Positions 26,396-35,466 of a stretch of DNA of 64,000 nucleotides are shown piece by piece (position 1 is the stretch's first letter; the number at the start of each line of letters is the position of its first letter). The notes below the pieces were generated by a model, which was given only the letters and a program-made list of their open reading frames with translations, was not told the origin of the DNA and ran no database searches. Source of the stretch: Streptomyces sp. Root1304 (GTDB lineage Bacteria; Actinomycetota; Actinomycetes; Streptomycetales; Streptomycetaceae); assembly GCF_001426405.1 (NCBI RefSeq), contig NZ_LMEP01000025.1:392750-456749 (forward strand), written 5' to 3'. Made by a program: the position numbers and the translations under genes.

Positions 26396-28165
26396 ATGAC
26401 TGAGTATGGCCGGAGCCCCGGCTCCGAACCGTGGCACCCCGGGGACCCGTTGTACGGGGACCAGGGGTGGGAGGGCCAGCAGCAGTACCCGCACCCGCAG
26501 CAGGCGAGCCAGTACGGCCAGGGCGGTCAGGTCTACCAGGACCCGTACGGGCAGGGCGGTCACGCAGGTCATGCCGGTCAGGGGTACGAGGGAGACCCGT
26601 ACCAGCAGCACGGCCAGCAGCAGGCTCAGCAGTACCAGCAGCAGCCGCAGGGGTATGTCGACCCGCAGTACCAGCAGCAGTACCAGCAGTCGTACGAGCA
26701 GCAGCAGTACGGACAGGCCGGGTACCAGGGCGGATACGACACGCCCGGACATCTCGGACAGCAGTACGACGGCAACTGGGAGACGGGCCAGGCCGCGATG
26801 GCCTACGGCACGCCCCCGGCCGATCCGTACGGCGGGCAGAACCCCGACCTCTACGGCACCCCCGAGGCGTACCCGCCGCCCCAGCCCCCCGGCCGTCGGC
26901 AGAACCCGCCGGAGCCGGTGATCGACTGGGCGCCGGAGGAAGAGGCACGTCCGGAGCCGGAGGAGGAGAAGCACCCCTTCTTCACGGGCCAGGACGCGCC
27001 GGACGACGAGGACGACTACGACGAGGAGCCGGGCCGGGGCCGGGGCTCCCGGGGCGGCGACCGCGAACGCCGGACCAAGGCGAAGAAACGCAAGGGCAAG
27101 AACGGGGTGGCCTGCCTGGTCGTCGCGCTCGTCATGGCGGGCGGCGTGGGCGGCATCGGCTACTTCGGCTACCAGTTCTGGCAGGGCCAGTTCGGCGAGG
27201 CGCCCGACTACGCGGGCGGCGGCAGCGGAGACGTCCAGGTCGAGATCCCGAGGGACTCGGGCGGCTACCAGATCGGCAACATCCTCAAGAAGGCCGGCGT
27301 CGTCAAGAGCGTCGACGCCTTCGTCTCGGCGCAGCAGAAGAACCCGAAGGGCCTCTCCATCCAGGCGGGCGTGTACACGCTGAAGAAGGAGATGTCGGCG
27401 GAGAGCGCGGTGACGCTGATGCTGAATCCGGCGAGCCAGGCGAACTTCGTCATCCCCGAGGGACGACGGAACGTCTGGGTGTACGGGGAGATCGACAAGC
27501 GGCTCGGCCTCGCCCCGGGCACGACGCAGGGCGTCGCGAAGGCCAAGGCGAACACCTTGGGCCTTCCGGAGTGGGCGAAGAACCACAAGAACGTGAAGGA
27601 TCCGCTGGAGGGCTTCCTCTTCCCGGCGAGCTACCCGCTGGCCAAGGGGAGCAAACCCGAGGACGTGCTGAGCAAGATGGTGGGCCGGGCCAACCAGGAG
27701 TACGGGAAGTTCGACCTGGAAGCCAAGGCGAAATCGCTCGGTGTCGAAAGCCCCTGGGAGCTCGTCACGATCGCGAGCCTCGTTCAGGCGGAGGGAACGT
27801 CGCACGACGACTTCCGCAAGATGGCCGAGGTTGTCTACAACCGGCTCAAGCCGTCGAACCCGCAGACCTACGGCGGGCTCGAATTCGACTCGACGTACAA
27901 CTACATCAAGAACCAGAGCAAGCTCGACCTCACCCTCGAAGAGCTGCGGAAGTACGACAACCCCTACAACACGTACTTCGTCAAGGGTCTGCCGCCCGGT
28001 CCCATCGGCAACCCCGGCGCCGAGGCGATGCAGGGCGTGGTCGACCCGACGAACGACGGCTGGTACTACTTCATTTCCATCGACGGCAAGACTTCCCAGT
28101 TCACGAAGACCAACGCCGAGCACCAGAAGCTGGTCGAAAAGTTCAACGAGTCGAGGAAGAACTGA
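26396..28165 (+). CDS. mltG: Endolytic murein transglycosylase MltG (YceG-like)
   Basis: This 589-residue protein has three parts. Residues about 15-150 are cytoplasmic and dominated by Gln, Tyr, Gly and Pro. An acidic stretch and a basic stop-transfer (KAKKRKGKNG) lead to one membrane helix at about 238-260. The YceG domain outside the cell has EGFLFPASYPL, IASLVQAEG with the catalytic Glu, YNYIKNQSKLDL and YFVKGLPPGPIGNPG. MltG cuts nascent glycan strands and sets their length. I place the start at ATG 26396 (MTEYGRSPGSEPWHPGD); the frame is open back to 26327. The stop overlaps the aroE ATG. The polar Gln/Tyr-rich N-tail is typical of the actinobacterial form and may contact other proteins. 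Confidence 0.93.
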   Translation: MTEYGRSPGSEPWHPGDPLYGDQGWEGQQQYPHPQQASQYGQGGQVYQDPYGQGGHAGHAGQGYEGDPYQQHGQQQAQQYQQQPQGYVDPQYQQQYQQSYEQQQYGQAGYQGGYDTPGHLGQQYDGNWETGQAAMAYGTPPADPYGGQNPDLYGTPEAYPPPQPPGRRQNPPEPVIDWAPEEEARPEPEEEKHPFFTGQDAPDDEDDYDEEPGRGRGSRGGDRERRTKAKKRKGKNGVACLVVALVMAGGVGGIGYFGYQFWQGQFGEAPDYAGGGSGDVQVEIPRDSGGYQIGNILKKAGVVKSVDAFVSAQQKNPKGLSIQAGVYTLKKEMSAESAVTLMLNPASQANFVIPEGRRNVWVYGEIDKRLGLAPGTTQGVAKAKANTLGLPEWAKNHKNVKDPLEGFLFPASYPLAKGSKPEDVLSKMVGRANQEYGKFDLEAKAKSLGVESPWELVTIASLVQAEGTSHDDFRKMAEVVYNRLKPSNPQTYGGLEFDSTYNYIKNQSKLDLTLEELRKYDNPYNTYFVKGLPPGPIGNPGAEAMQGVVDPTNDGWYYFISIDGKTSQFTKTNAEHQKLVEKFNESRKN

Positions 28166-28992
28166 TGGCGGCAGCACGCCGGGCGGCGGTGCTGGGATCA
28201 CCCATCGCGCACTCGCTCTCCCCGGTCCTGCACCGGGCCGCGTATGCCGAGCTGGGCCTCGATGACTGGTCGTACGAGCGCTTCGAGGTTGACGAAGAGG
28301 GGCTTCCAGGCTTCGTCGGTGAGCTGGACGACAGCTGGGCGGGGCTCTCGCTGACGATGCCGCTGAAGCGGGCGATCATTCCGCTGCTGGACGAGATCAG
28401 TGACACGGCCGCGTCCGTGGAGGCGGTCAACACGGTCGTCCTCCGCGAGGACGGCCGCCGGGTCGGCGACAACACCGACATCCCCGGCATGATCGCCGCC
28501 CTGCGTGAGCGGGGCGTCGAGAAGGTGGATTCGGCGGCGATCCTCGGCGCCGGGGCCACGGCCTCCTCCGCGCTCGCCGCGCTCGCCCGGATCTGCGGGG
28601 GGCCCGTCACCGCGTACGTCCGGAGCGAGGCGCGCGCGGCGGAGATGCGCGGCTGGGGCGAGCGGCTCGGTGTGGACGTCCGCACCGCCGACTGGGACGA
28701 CGCGGCGGAGGCCTTCGCCGCGCCGCTGGTGGTCGCGACCACCCCCGCCGGCAGCACCGACGAGCTGGCGGCCGCCGTCCCCGAGACGGTCGGCACCCTC
28801 TTCGACGTCCTGTACGACCCCTGGCCGACGGCCCTCGCCGCCGCCTGGTCCGACCGCGAGGGCGAGGTGGTCGGCGGCCTGGACCTCCTGGTCCACCAGG
28901 CCGTCCTCCAGGTCGAGCAGATGACGGGCGTCCCGAAGGCACCCCTGGCCGCGATGCGGGCGGCGGGGGAGCGGGCGCTCGCCGCCCGATAG
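28165..28992 (+). CDS. aroE: Shikimate dehydrogenase
   Basis: The 275-residue enzyme reduces 3-dehydroshikimate with NADPH. It has the substrate motif GSPIAHSLSPVLHRAAY, the catalytic Lys in SLTMPLKRAI, the Asp in NTDIPGM, and the nucleotide-binding ILGAGATASSALAAL. The ATG overlaps the mltG stop. It opens a run of five shikimate genes, though aroC follows only after 222 bases and may have its own promoter. The DAHP synthase and EPSP synthase genes are not in the window. Confidence 0.93.
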   Translation: MAAARRAAVLGSPIAHSLSPVLHRAAYAELGLDDWSYERFEVDEEGLPGFVGELDDSWAGLSLTMPLKRAIIPLLDEISDTAASVEAVNTVVLREDGRRVGDNTDIPGMIAALRERGVEKVDSAAILGAGATASSALAALARICGGPVTAYVRSEARAAEMRGWGERLGVDVRTADWDDAAEAFAAPLVVATTPAGSTDELAAAVPETVGTLFDVLYDPWPTALAAAWSDREGEVVGGLDLLVHQAVLQVEQMTGVPKAPLAAMRAAGERALAAR

Positions 28993-29214
28993 ACGTCCGG
29001 TCGGCATTCGAACCGCACGTGGACGGCGTACGGACGGGCGTACAAGCGGCATTCGCGTGGGCGTCTTCAGGACTCATCGGACCGAGACGGACGTCCGACA
29101 GCTGGACCGGCGGCCTGGTTGGTGGTCCGGACGTGGGAGGATCGGGGTGGCGGGCCAGGGCCGCGCACCCGGCCGCGTCGTCGCAGTGCCCAGGCGCGAG
29201 CATGAGGAGCATCG

Positions 29215-30399
29215 TTGAGCAGGTTGCGTTGGCTGACCGCTGGGGAATCCCACGGACCCGCGCTGGTCGCGACGCTGGAGGGTCTTCCCGCCGGCGTCCC
29301 GGTCACCACTGAGCTGGTGGCGGACCACCTCGCGCGGCGACGACTCGGCTATGGGCGTGGCGCCCGGATGAAGTTCGAGCAGGACGAGGTCACCTTCCTC
29401 GGTGGCGTCCGGCACGGACTCTCCCTCGGCTCGCCGATCGCCGTCATGGTCGGCAACACCGAGTGGCCCAAGTGGGAGAAGGTCATGTCGGCCGACCCGG
29501 TCGACCCCTCGGAGCTCAAGGAGACGGGCCGCAACGCCCCCCTGACCCGGCCCCGCCCCGGCCACGCCGACCTCGCCGGCATGCAGAAGTACGGCTTCGA
29601 CGAGGCCCGGCCGATCCTGGAGCGCGCCAGCGCCCGTGAGACCGCCGCCCGCGTCGCCCTCGGCGCCGTCGCCCGCTCCTTCATCAAGGAGGCCGCCGGC
29701 ATCGAGATCGTCTCGCACGTCGTCGAACTGGCCGCCGCCAAGGCGCCGTACGGCGTCTACCCGACCCCCGCCGACGTCGAGAAGCTCGACGCCGACCCGG
29801 TCCGCTGCCTCGACGCCGACGCGTCGAAGGCGATGGTCGCCGAGATCGACCAGGCCCACAAGGACGGCGACACCCTCGGCGGCGTCGTCGAGGTCCTCGC
29901 GTACGGCGTGCCCGTCGGCCTCGGCTCCCACGTCCACTGGGACCGGCGGCTCGACGCCCGGCTCGCGGCCGCCCTCATGGGCATCCAGGCCATCAAGGGC
30001 GTCGAGGTCGGCGACGGCTTCGACCTGGCCCGCGTGCCCGGTTCGAAGGCCCACGACGAGATCGTCCGCACCGAGGACGGCATCAAGCGCACGTCCGGCC
30101 GCTCCGGCGGCACCGAGGGCGGCCTCACCACCGGCGAGCTGCTGCGCGTCCGCGCCGCGATGAAGCCGATCGCGACCGTCCCCCGCGCCCTGGCCACCAT
30201 CGACGTGGCCACCGGCGAGGCCACGGCCGCCCACCACCAGCGCTCCGACGTCTGCGCCGTCCCCGCGGCCGGCATCGTCGCCGAGGCCATGGTCGCGCTG
30301 GTCCTCGCGGACGCGGTCGTCGAGAAGTTCGGCGGCGACAGCGTCCCCGAGACCCGTCGCAACGTGCGTTCGTACCTCGAGAACCTGCGCATCCGGTGA
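29215..30399 (+). CDS. aroC: Chorismate synthase
   Basis: This 394-residue FMN-dependent enzyme turns EPSP into chorismate. The family signatures GESHGPALVATLEGLPAG, GRGARMKFEQDEV, RPGHADLAGMQKYG, and SGGTEGGLTTGE are present, with the C-terminal QRSDVCAVPAAGIVAEAM. TTG 29215 is the start (MSRLRWLTAGESHG), with GAGGAGC just upstream. The 222 bases before it hold no gene and no clear promoter match, but hold room for one. The stop overlaps the aroK GTG. Confidence 0.97.
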   Translation: MSRLRWLTAGESHGPALVATLEGLPAGVPVTTELVADHLARRRLGYGRGARMKFEQDEVTFLGGVRHGLSLGSPIAVMVGNTEWPKWEKVMSADPVDPSELKETGRNAPLTRPRPGHADLAGMQKYGFDEARPILERASARETAARVALGAVARSFIKEAAGIEIVSHVVELAAAKAPYGVYPTPADVEKLDADPVRCLDADASKAMVAEIDQAHKDGDTLGGVVEVLAYGVPVGLGSHVHWDRRLDARLAAALMGIQAIKGVEVGDGFDLARVPGSKAHDEIVRTEDGIKRTSGRSGGTEGGLTTGELLRVRAAMKPIATVPRALATIDVATGEATAAHHQRSDVCAVPAAGIVAEAMVALVLADAVVEKFGGDSVPETRRNVRSYLENLRIR

Positions 30400-30917
30400 G
30401 CGCCGGGCCACTGGTCGTCCTCGTCGGCCCCATGGGCTCCGGCAAGTCCACGGTGGGCGCGCTCCTGGCCGAACGGCTCGGCGCGCCCTACCGGGACACC
30501 GACGCCGACATCGTCGCCGCCGAGGGACGCGAGATCTCCGACATCTTCGTCGAGGACGGCGAGGAGCACTTCCGCGCCCTGGAGCGCGCGGCGGTCGCCG
30601 CCGCCGTCGCCGGGCACGAGGGAGTCCTCTCCCTCGGTGGCGGAGCGATCCTCGACGCCGGCACCCGAGCCCTGCTCGCCGGACTGCCCGTCGCGTACCT
30701 CTCGATGGACGTCGACGAGGCCGTCCGGCGGGTCGGCCTCAACACCGCCCGGCCGCTGCTCGCCGTCAACCCGCGCCGCCAGTGGCGCGAGCTGATGGAG
30801 GCGCGCCGCCACCTGTACACCGAAGTCGCGCGGGCCGTCGTCACCACCGACGACCGCACCCCCGAAGAGGTCGCGGACGCGGTCCTCGCCGCACTGGATC
30901 TGAAGAAGGACGCATGA
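30396..30917 (+). CDS. aroK: Shikimate kinase
   Basis: The 173-residue kinase phosphorylates shikimate at O3. Walker A GPMGSGKSTVGALLA is at about 9-23, the shikimate-binding DTDADIVA follows, then FRALERAAV, LGGGAIL and the lid Arg in NTARPLLA. The GTG overlaps the aroC stop and its own stop overlaps the aroB ATG (ATGA), so aroC-aroK-aroB-aroQ form one tightly coupled unit. Confidence 0.95.
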   Translation: MSAGPLVVLVGPMGSGKSTVGALLAERLGAPYRDTDADIVAAEGREISDIFVEDGEEHFRALERAAVAAAVAGHEGVLSLGGGAILDAGTRALLAGLPVAYLSMDVDEAVRRVGLNTARPLLAVNPRRQWRELMEARRHLYTEVARAVVTTDDRTPEEVADAVLAALDLKKDA

Positions 30918-32011
30918 CGACGGACCAGGACGTGACCCGAATCCACGTGGCGGGCAGCGCGGGGACCGACCCCTACGAGGTGCTGGTCGGCCGGCAGCTG
31001 CTCGGCGAGCTTCCCGCCCTGATCGGCGGCCAGGCCAAGCGGGTCGCCGTGATCCACCCCGAGGCGCTCGCCGACACCGGCGAGGCGCTCCGCGCCGACC
31101 TCGCCGACCAGGGGTACGAGGCGGTCGCCATCCAGGTGCCGAACGCCGAGGAGGCGAAGACCGTCGAGGTCGCCGCCTACTGCTGGAAGGCGCTGGGCCA
31201 GACCGGCTTCACCCGCAGCGACGTCATCGTGGGCGTCGGCGGCGGCGCCACCACCGACCTGGCCGGCTTCGTGGCCGCGACCTGGCTGCGGGGCGTGCGC
31301 TGGATCGCCGTACCGACGACCGTCCTCGCCATGGTCGACGCGGCCGTCGGCGGCAAGACCGGCATCAACACCGCCGAGGGCAAGAACCTCGTCGGCGCCT
31401 TCCACCCGCCGGCCGGGGTCCTCTGCGACCTCGCCGCGCTGGACTCGCTGCCGGTGCACGACTACGTCAGCGGCCTCGCCGAGATCATCAAGGCCGGCTT
31501 CATCGTCGACCCGGTGATCCTCGACCTCATCGAGGAGGACCCGCAGGCCGCCCGTACCCCGGCCGGTCCGCACACCGCCGAGCTGCTCGTCCGCTCGATC
31601 AAGGTCAAGGCCGAGGTCGTCTCCGGCGACCTCAAGGAGTCCGGCCGCCGCGAGATCCTCAACTACGGCCACACCCTCGCCCACGCCATCGAGAAGAACG
31701 AGCGGTACAAGTGGCGCCACGGCGCCGCCGTCTCCGTCGGCATGGTCTTCGCCGCCGAACTCGGCCGCCTCGCCGGCCGGCTCGACGACGCCACCGCCGA
31801 CCGGCACCGCGCGATCCTGGAGTCCGTCGGCCTGCCGCTCACCTACCGCGGCGACCAGTGGCCCAAGCTCCTGGAGACCATGCGGGTCGACAAGAAGTCC
31901 CGCGGCGACCTGCTCCGCTTCATCGTCCTCGACGGCATCGGCAAGCCGACCGTCCTCGAGGGCCCCGACCCGGCGGTCCTGATCGCGGCGTACGGCGAGG
32001 TGTCGGCGTGA
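30914..32011 (+). CDS. aroB: 3-dehydroquinate synthase
   Basis: This 365-residue NAD- and metal-dependent enzyme closes the ring of DAHP to 3-dehydroquinate. It has VGVGGGATTDLAGFVAA, VPTTVLAMVDAAVGGKTGIN, the metal Glu in LAEIIKAGF, and the His ligands in NYGHTLAHAIE and KWRHGAAVSVGM. ATG 30914 overlaps the aroK stop. The order K-B places it functionally before aroQ, which removes water from its product. Confidence 0.96.
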   Translation: MTTDQDVTRIHVAGSAGTDPYEVLVGRQLLGELPALIGGQAKRVAVIHPEALADTGEALRADLADQGYEAVAIQVPNAEEAKTVEVAAYCWKALGQTGFTRSDVIVGVGGGATTDLAGFVAATWLRGVRWIAVPTTVLAMVDAAVGGKTGINTAEGKNLVGAFHPPAGVLCDLAALDSLPVHDYVSGLAEIIKAGFIVDPVILDLIEEDPQAARTPAGPHTAELLVRSIKVKAEVVSGDLKESGRREILNYGHTLAHAIEKNERYKWRHGAAVSVGMVFAAELGRLAGRLDDATADRHRAILESVGLPLTYRGDQWPKLLETMRVDKKSRGDLLRFIVLDGIGKPTVLEGPDPAVLIAAYGEVSA

Positions 32012-32454
32012 GCGAGCCCCGTCCGGTGCTGGTGCTCAACGGCCCCAACCTGGGCCGGCTCGGCTCCCGCGAGCCCGACATCTACGGCGCCACGTCGTAC
32101 AAGGGGCTCGTCGAGTCCTGCCGCGCGCTCGGCGCCGAGCTGGGCTTCGACGTCGAGGTGCGGGAGACGAACGACGAGGGCGAGATGATCCGCTGGCTGC
32201 ACGAGGCCGCGGACGGCTCGATCCCGGTGGTCATCAACCCCGGGGCGTTCACGCACTACTCGTACGGGATGCGGGACGCGGCCGCCCAGCGGACCGCCCC
32301 GCTCATCGAGGTGCACATCTCGAACCCGTACTCCCGGGAGGAGTTCCGGCACACCTCGGTCGTCGCGGCCGTGGCCACCGGAACGGTCGCCGGGTTCGGG
32401 ATCGGCTCCTACCGGCTGGCGCTTCGGGCGCTCGCCGAGGAACTGACCGGCTGA
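32008..32454 (+). CDS. aroQ: Type II 3-dehydroquinate dehydratase
   Basis: The 148-residue protein is of the small dodecameric type II class. NGPNLGRLGSREPDIYG supplies the catalytic Arg and Tyr, NDEGEMIRWLHEA and NPGAFTHYSYGMRDA the substrate-binding Asn, and EVHISNPYSREEFRH the His. GTG 32008 overlaps the aroB stop. It is the last shikimate gene of the run and is followed by two hairpins. Confidence 0.94.
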   Translation: MSEPRPVLVLNGPNLGRLGSREPDIYGATSYKGLVESCRALGAELGFDVEVRETNDEGEMIRWLHEAADGSIPVVINPGAFTHYSYGMRDAAAQRTAPLIEVHISNPYSREEFRHTSVVAAVATGTVAGFGIGSYRLALRALAEELTG

Positions 32455-32467
32455 CAGCGGTTTTCAC

Positions 32468-32491
32468 GGTGCCCCGGCGTCCCGGGGCACC
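32468..32491 (+). terminator. Terminator after aroQ
   Basis: GGTGCCCCGG (32468-32477) pairs with CCGGGGCACC (32482-32491) around CGTC, 13 bases after the aroQ stop. A second stem, CCCCGGCC (32501-32508) with GGCCGGGG (32524-32531), follows at once, giving a tandem terminator. Confidence 0.65.
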
Positions 32492-32595
32492 GGGGGGCGT
32501 CCCCGGCCGTTCCCCCTGTGGGGGGCCGGGGCGGTAACGTTCCGGCGCACCGGATACACCGGATACATCAGGCGTACGAGACGGAGTGGGACCGG

Positions 32596-33654
32596 ATGCA
32601 GCACGCAGTGGGGGGTCCGCTGCCACCTCCCGAGCGACCGAGCGGCCAGGAGCCCGTCCAGGGGCCCGGCGCGGGCCCTGGCGCGGGACCCGGACCCGGT
32701 CCGGTTCCGGCGGGACCCGCTCCCGTACCCGTGGCCGGAGCCGTCGGTGCCCCCGGCGCGCCTCACACCGCACCGCCGCCCCCGCCGGGCGCGCCCTACC
32801 CGGGGCCGTCCGCCGGACCCCGGCTCGGCGTGCATCCCACCGTGCCGGGCGGAGCAGCGCGGCCCCCGCACGCCGCCCCGCCGCCGCACGCCGCGCCGCC
32901 CCCGGCCGCTCCGCCTCCGCACGCCGCCCCGCCCCCCGCCGGTTCCGGCGCGCCCGGCTGGGGCGCCTCGGCGCGACCGCAGTACCCGGGCGTCTCCGGC
33001 GGGCCCTCGCCCCGCGCCGACCTCACCGGCCAGGTGCCGCTGCCGCCCGTGAGCGCGCCGCTCGCGGCCCCGGCGGAGCACGGCGCGGGCACCGGCACCG
33101 CCACCCTCGCCGTGCTGCTCATCGGGCCCGCGGGCGCCGGGAAGACGACCGTCGCCCGGCACTGGGCGCAGCGCCGCCGCGTGCCCACCGCGCACATCAG
33201 CCTCGACGACGTCCGCGAGTGGGTCTGCTCCGGCTTCGCCGACCCGCAGTCCGGGTGGAACGAGCACTCCGAGGCGCAGTACCGGCTCGCCCGCCGCACC
33301 TGCGGCTTCGCCGCCCGCAACTTCCTCGCCAACGGCATCTCCTGCATCGTCGACGACGCCGTCTTCCCCGACCGCCCCGTCGTCGGCCTCGGCGGCTGGA
33401 AGCGCCATGTCGGCCCCGGCCTGCTCCCCGTGGTGCTCCTGCCCGGCCTGGAGGTCGTCCTGGAGCGCAACGCCGAGCGCAGCGGCAACCGCCGCCTCTC
33501 CGACGAGGAGGTCGCCGCCATCCACGGCCGGATGGCCGGCTGGTACGGCTCCGGGCTGCCGATCATCGACAACTCCACGTACGACGTCGAGACCACCGCC
33601 CGGGTCCTCGACGACGTCCTCGCCCGCGCGATAGCCAGCCCGCCGACCTGGTGA
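32596..33654 (+). CDS. P-loop ATP-binding protein with a Pro/Ala/Gly-rich N-terminal half
   Basis: The first 165 or so of 352 residues are low-complexity Pro, Ala, Gly and His with no fold visible. The second half is a compact P-loop domain of the AAA_33/kinase kind: LIGPAGAGKTTVARHW, then HISLDDVREWVCSG, CIVDDAVFPDRPVVG, and a lid region with LERNAERSGNRRLSDEEV, which is like small-molecule or zeta-type kinases. The substrate is unknown. ATG 32596 (MQHAVGGPLPPPE) is selected; the frame is open back to 32518 but that falls in the hairpin region. It recurs at this position in streptomycetes, as far as I recall. Confidence 0.8.
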   Translation: MQHAVGGPLPPPERPSGQEPVQGPGAGPGAGPGPGPVPAGPAPVPVAGAVGAPGAPHTAPPPPPGAPYPGPSAGPRLGVHPTVPGGAARPPHAAPPPHAAPPPAAPPPHAAPPPAGSGAPGWGASARPQYPGVSGGPSPRADLTGQVPLPPVSAPLAAPAEHGAGTGTATLAVLLIGPAGAGKTTVARHWAQRRRVPTAHISLDDVREWVCSGFADPQSGWNEHSEAQYRLARRTCGFAARNFLANGISCIVDDAVFPDRPVVGLGGWKRHVGPGLLPVVLLPGLEVVLERNAERSGNRRLSDEEVAAIHGRMAGWYGSGLPIIDNSTYDVETTARVLDDVLARAIASPPTW

Positions 33655-33659
33655 CCCGC

Positions 33660-33678
33660 GGGCCCCGCCCCGGGGCCC
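33660..33678 (+). terminator. Short hairpin after the P-loop gene
   Basis: GGGCCCCG (33660-33667) pairs with CGGGGCCC (33671-33678), loop CCC, six bases past the stop. It is short but all G-C. TACGCT at about 33725 could then be a -10 for the peptidase gene. Confidence 0.45.
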
Positions 33679-33735
33679 CGCCCGGTCGGCGGCGCACAAC
33701 AGGCCGCCGCGGCGCGCTCCTCGTACGCTCGGAGC

Positions 33736-34848
33736 ATGTCAGAGGTGTATGCGGACCGCCGTGTACGGCTGCGCGATCGTTGCGCGGCCGCCGGCAGCCC
33801 GGCGGCCCTGGTCTCCCGCCCCGCCAACGTCCGCTATCTCGCGGGCGGTTCGCCCCCCGGTGCCGTCCTCCTCGTCGGCCCCGAGCCGGACACGGACGTG
33901 CTGCTCTGCCCGGTCGCGCCCGGCGCCGATCCGGCCGACGGGCGGCTCGACGAGCTGCTCCGCCGGCAGGTCCTGCCCCTCGGCGGGGGAGATCCGGCCG
34001 TCGCCGCCGTCGACCTCGCCCGCCGGGCGGGCGCCGACGCCCTGGCCGTGGAGGAACACGACCTGACCGTGGCCCGGCACCGGGCCATGGGCTCCGTGGC
34101 GCCCGGACTCCGTCTCGCCGACCTCGCCTGCGCCGTCGAACAGCTCAGGATCGTCAAGGACGAGGACGAGATCGGCTGTCTGCGGATCGCCGCCGAGATC
34201 GCCGACCAGGCGCTCGGCGAACTCCTGGAGTCGATCCTCGTCGGACGGACCGAACGCCATCTCGCGCTGGAGCTCGAACGGCGGCTCGTCGACCACGGCG
34301 CCGACGGCGCGGCCTTCCCCACCTCGGTGGCCACCGGTCCGCACTCCGGCCGCCGGGGGCACCGGCCCACCGACCGCCGGGTCGAGGAGGGCGATTTCCT
34401 CACCGTCGGCCTCGGCGCCGACTACCGCGGCTACCGGTGCGAGATCGGCCGCACCTTCGTCATCGGCACCACTCCCGCCGACTGGCAGATCGAGCTGTAC
34501 GAGCTCGTCTTCGCCGCTCAGCGGGCCGGCCGGGAGTCGCTGGCACCGGGCACCGAGTACCGGGACGTGGACCGCGCGGCCCGCCAGATCCTGGAGGCGG
34601 CGGGGTACTCGGAGACCGCCGTACCCCTCACCGGGCACGGGGTGGGGCTCGAAATCGACGAGGACCCGCAGCTGTCACCCTCGGCCATGGGTAAACTGGA
34701 CGCTTGTGTGCCGGTCACCGTCGAACCGGGGGTTCACCTCCCGGGACGGGGCGGGGTCCGGATCGATGACACGCTCGTCGTGCGCCAGGAGGCGGACGGC
34801 GGACCCGAGCTACTCACCATCACGACCAAGGAGCTGCTCGCGCTGTAG
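33736..34848 (+). CDS. M24 family metallopeptidase (aminopeptidase P/prolidase type)
   Basis: The 370-residue protein has a creatinase-like N-domain (about 1-130) and a pita-bread M24 domain. Metal-site blocks are VGLGADYRGYRCEIGRTF, GHGVGLEIDEDP and VTVEPGVHLPG with VRIDDTLVV. The first metal Asp (usually DxG) is less regular here: the block reads GADYRGYRCEIGRT, so one Asp may be replaced by Glu. The family removes N-terminal residues ahead of proline or splits X-Pro dipeptides. It sits 49 bases upstream of efp, a frequent pairing (pepP/pepQ-efp) that fits shared proline biology. Confidence 0.87.
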   Translation: MSEVYADRRVRLRDRCAAAGSPAALVSRPANVRYLAGGSPPGAVLLVGPEPDTDVLLCPVAPGADPADGRLDELLRRQVLPLGGGDPAVAAVDLARRAGADALAVEEHDLTVARHRAMGSVAPGLRLADLACAVEQLRIVKDEDEIGCLRIAAEIADQALGELLESILVGRTERHLALELERRLVDHGADGAAFPTSVATGPHSGRRGHRPTDRRVEEGDFLTVGLGADYRGYRCEIGRTFVIGTTPADWQIELYELVFAAQRAGRESLAPGTEYRDVDRAARQILEAAGYSETAVPLTGHGVGLEIDEDPQLSPSAMGKLDACVPVTVEPGVHLPGRGGVRIDDTLVVRQEADGGPELLTITTKELLAL

Positions 34849-34897
34849 GGCGCGTGCGTCTCCGCGGTCCCACGTCAGTCCAGGAGATTCCGCAACC

Positions 34898-35464
34898 GTG
34901 GCTTCCACGAACGACCTCAAGAACGGCATGGTGCTCAAGCTCGACGGAGGCCAGCTCTGGTCCGTCGTCGAGTTCCAGCACGTCAAGCCCGGCAAGGGCC
35001 CGGCCTTCGTGCGCACCAAGCTGAAGAGCGTGCTCTCCGGCAAGGTCGTCGACAAGACGTTCAACGCCGGCACCAAGGTCGAGACGGCCACCATCGACCG
35101 CCGCGACATGCAGTTCTCCTACATGGACGGCGACTACTTCGTCTTCATGGACGAGGAGACCTACGACCAGCTGATGGTCGACCGCAAGTCGGTCGGCGAC
35201 GCCGCCAACTTCCTCATCGAGGGCTTCACGGCCTCGGTCGCCCAGCACGAGGGCGAGGTGCTCTACGTCGAGCTGCCGGCCGCCGTCGAGCTGGTCATCA
35301 AGCACACCGACCCGGGCGTCCAGGGCGACCGCTCCACCGGTGGCACCAAGCCCGCCACCCTGGAGACGGGCCACGAGATCCAGGTCCCGCTCTTCATCTC
35401 CACCGGTGAGAAGGTCAAGGTCGACACCCGCACCAGCGACTACCTCGGCCGGGTGAACAAGTAA
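34898..35464 (+). CDS. efp: Translation elongation factor P
   Basis: The 188-residue protein has three beta-barrel domains (KOW-like, then two OB folds). The tip residue that is modified in many bacteria is the Lys in HVKPGKGPAFVRTKL; streptomycete EF-P is of the proline-loop type and may act unmodified. EF-P relieves ribosome stalling at polyproline, of which this window encodes much (SecD, RelA and the P-loop protein). GTG 34898 follows CAGGAGAT. nusB starts two bases after its stop. Confidence 0.96.
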   Translation: MASTNDLKNGMVLKLDGGQLWSVVEFQHVKPGKGPAFVRTKLKSVLSGKVVDKTFNAGTKVETATIDRRDMQFSYMDGDYFVFMDEETYDQLMVDRKSVGDAANFLIEGFTASVAQHEGEVLYVELPAAVELVIKHTDPGVQGDRSTGGTKPATLETGHEIQVPLFISTGEKVKVDTRTSDYLGRVNK

Positions 35465-35466
35465 CC

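Noticed and set aside
28993..29214. Small gene between aroE and aroC
   Set aside because: Open frames here have no ribosome site at a suitable distance and no protein-like composition; the region probably holds only the aroC promoter.
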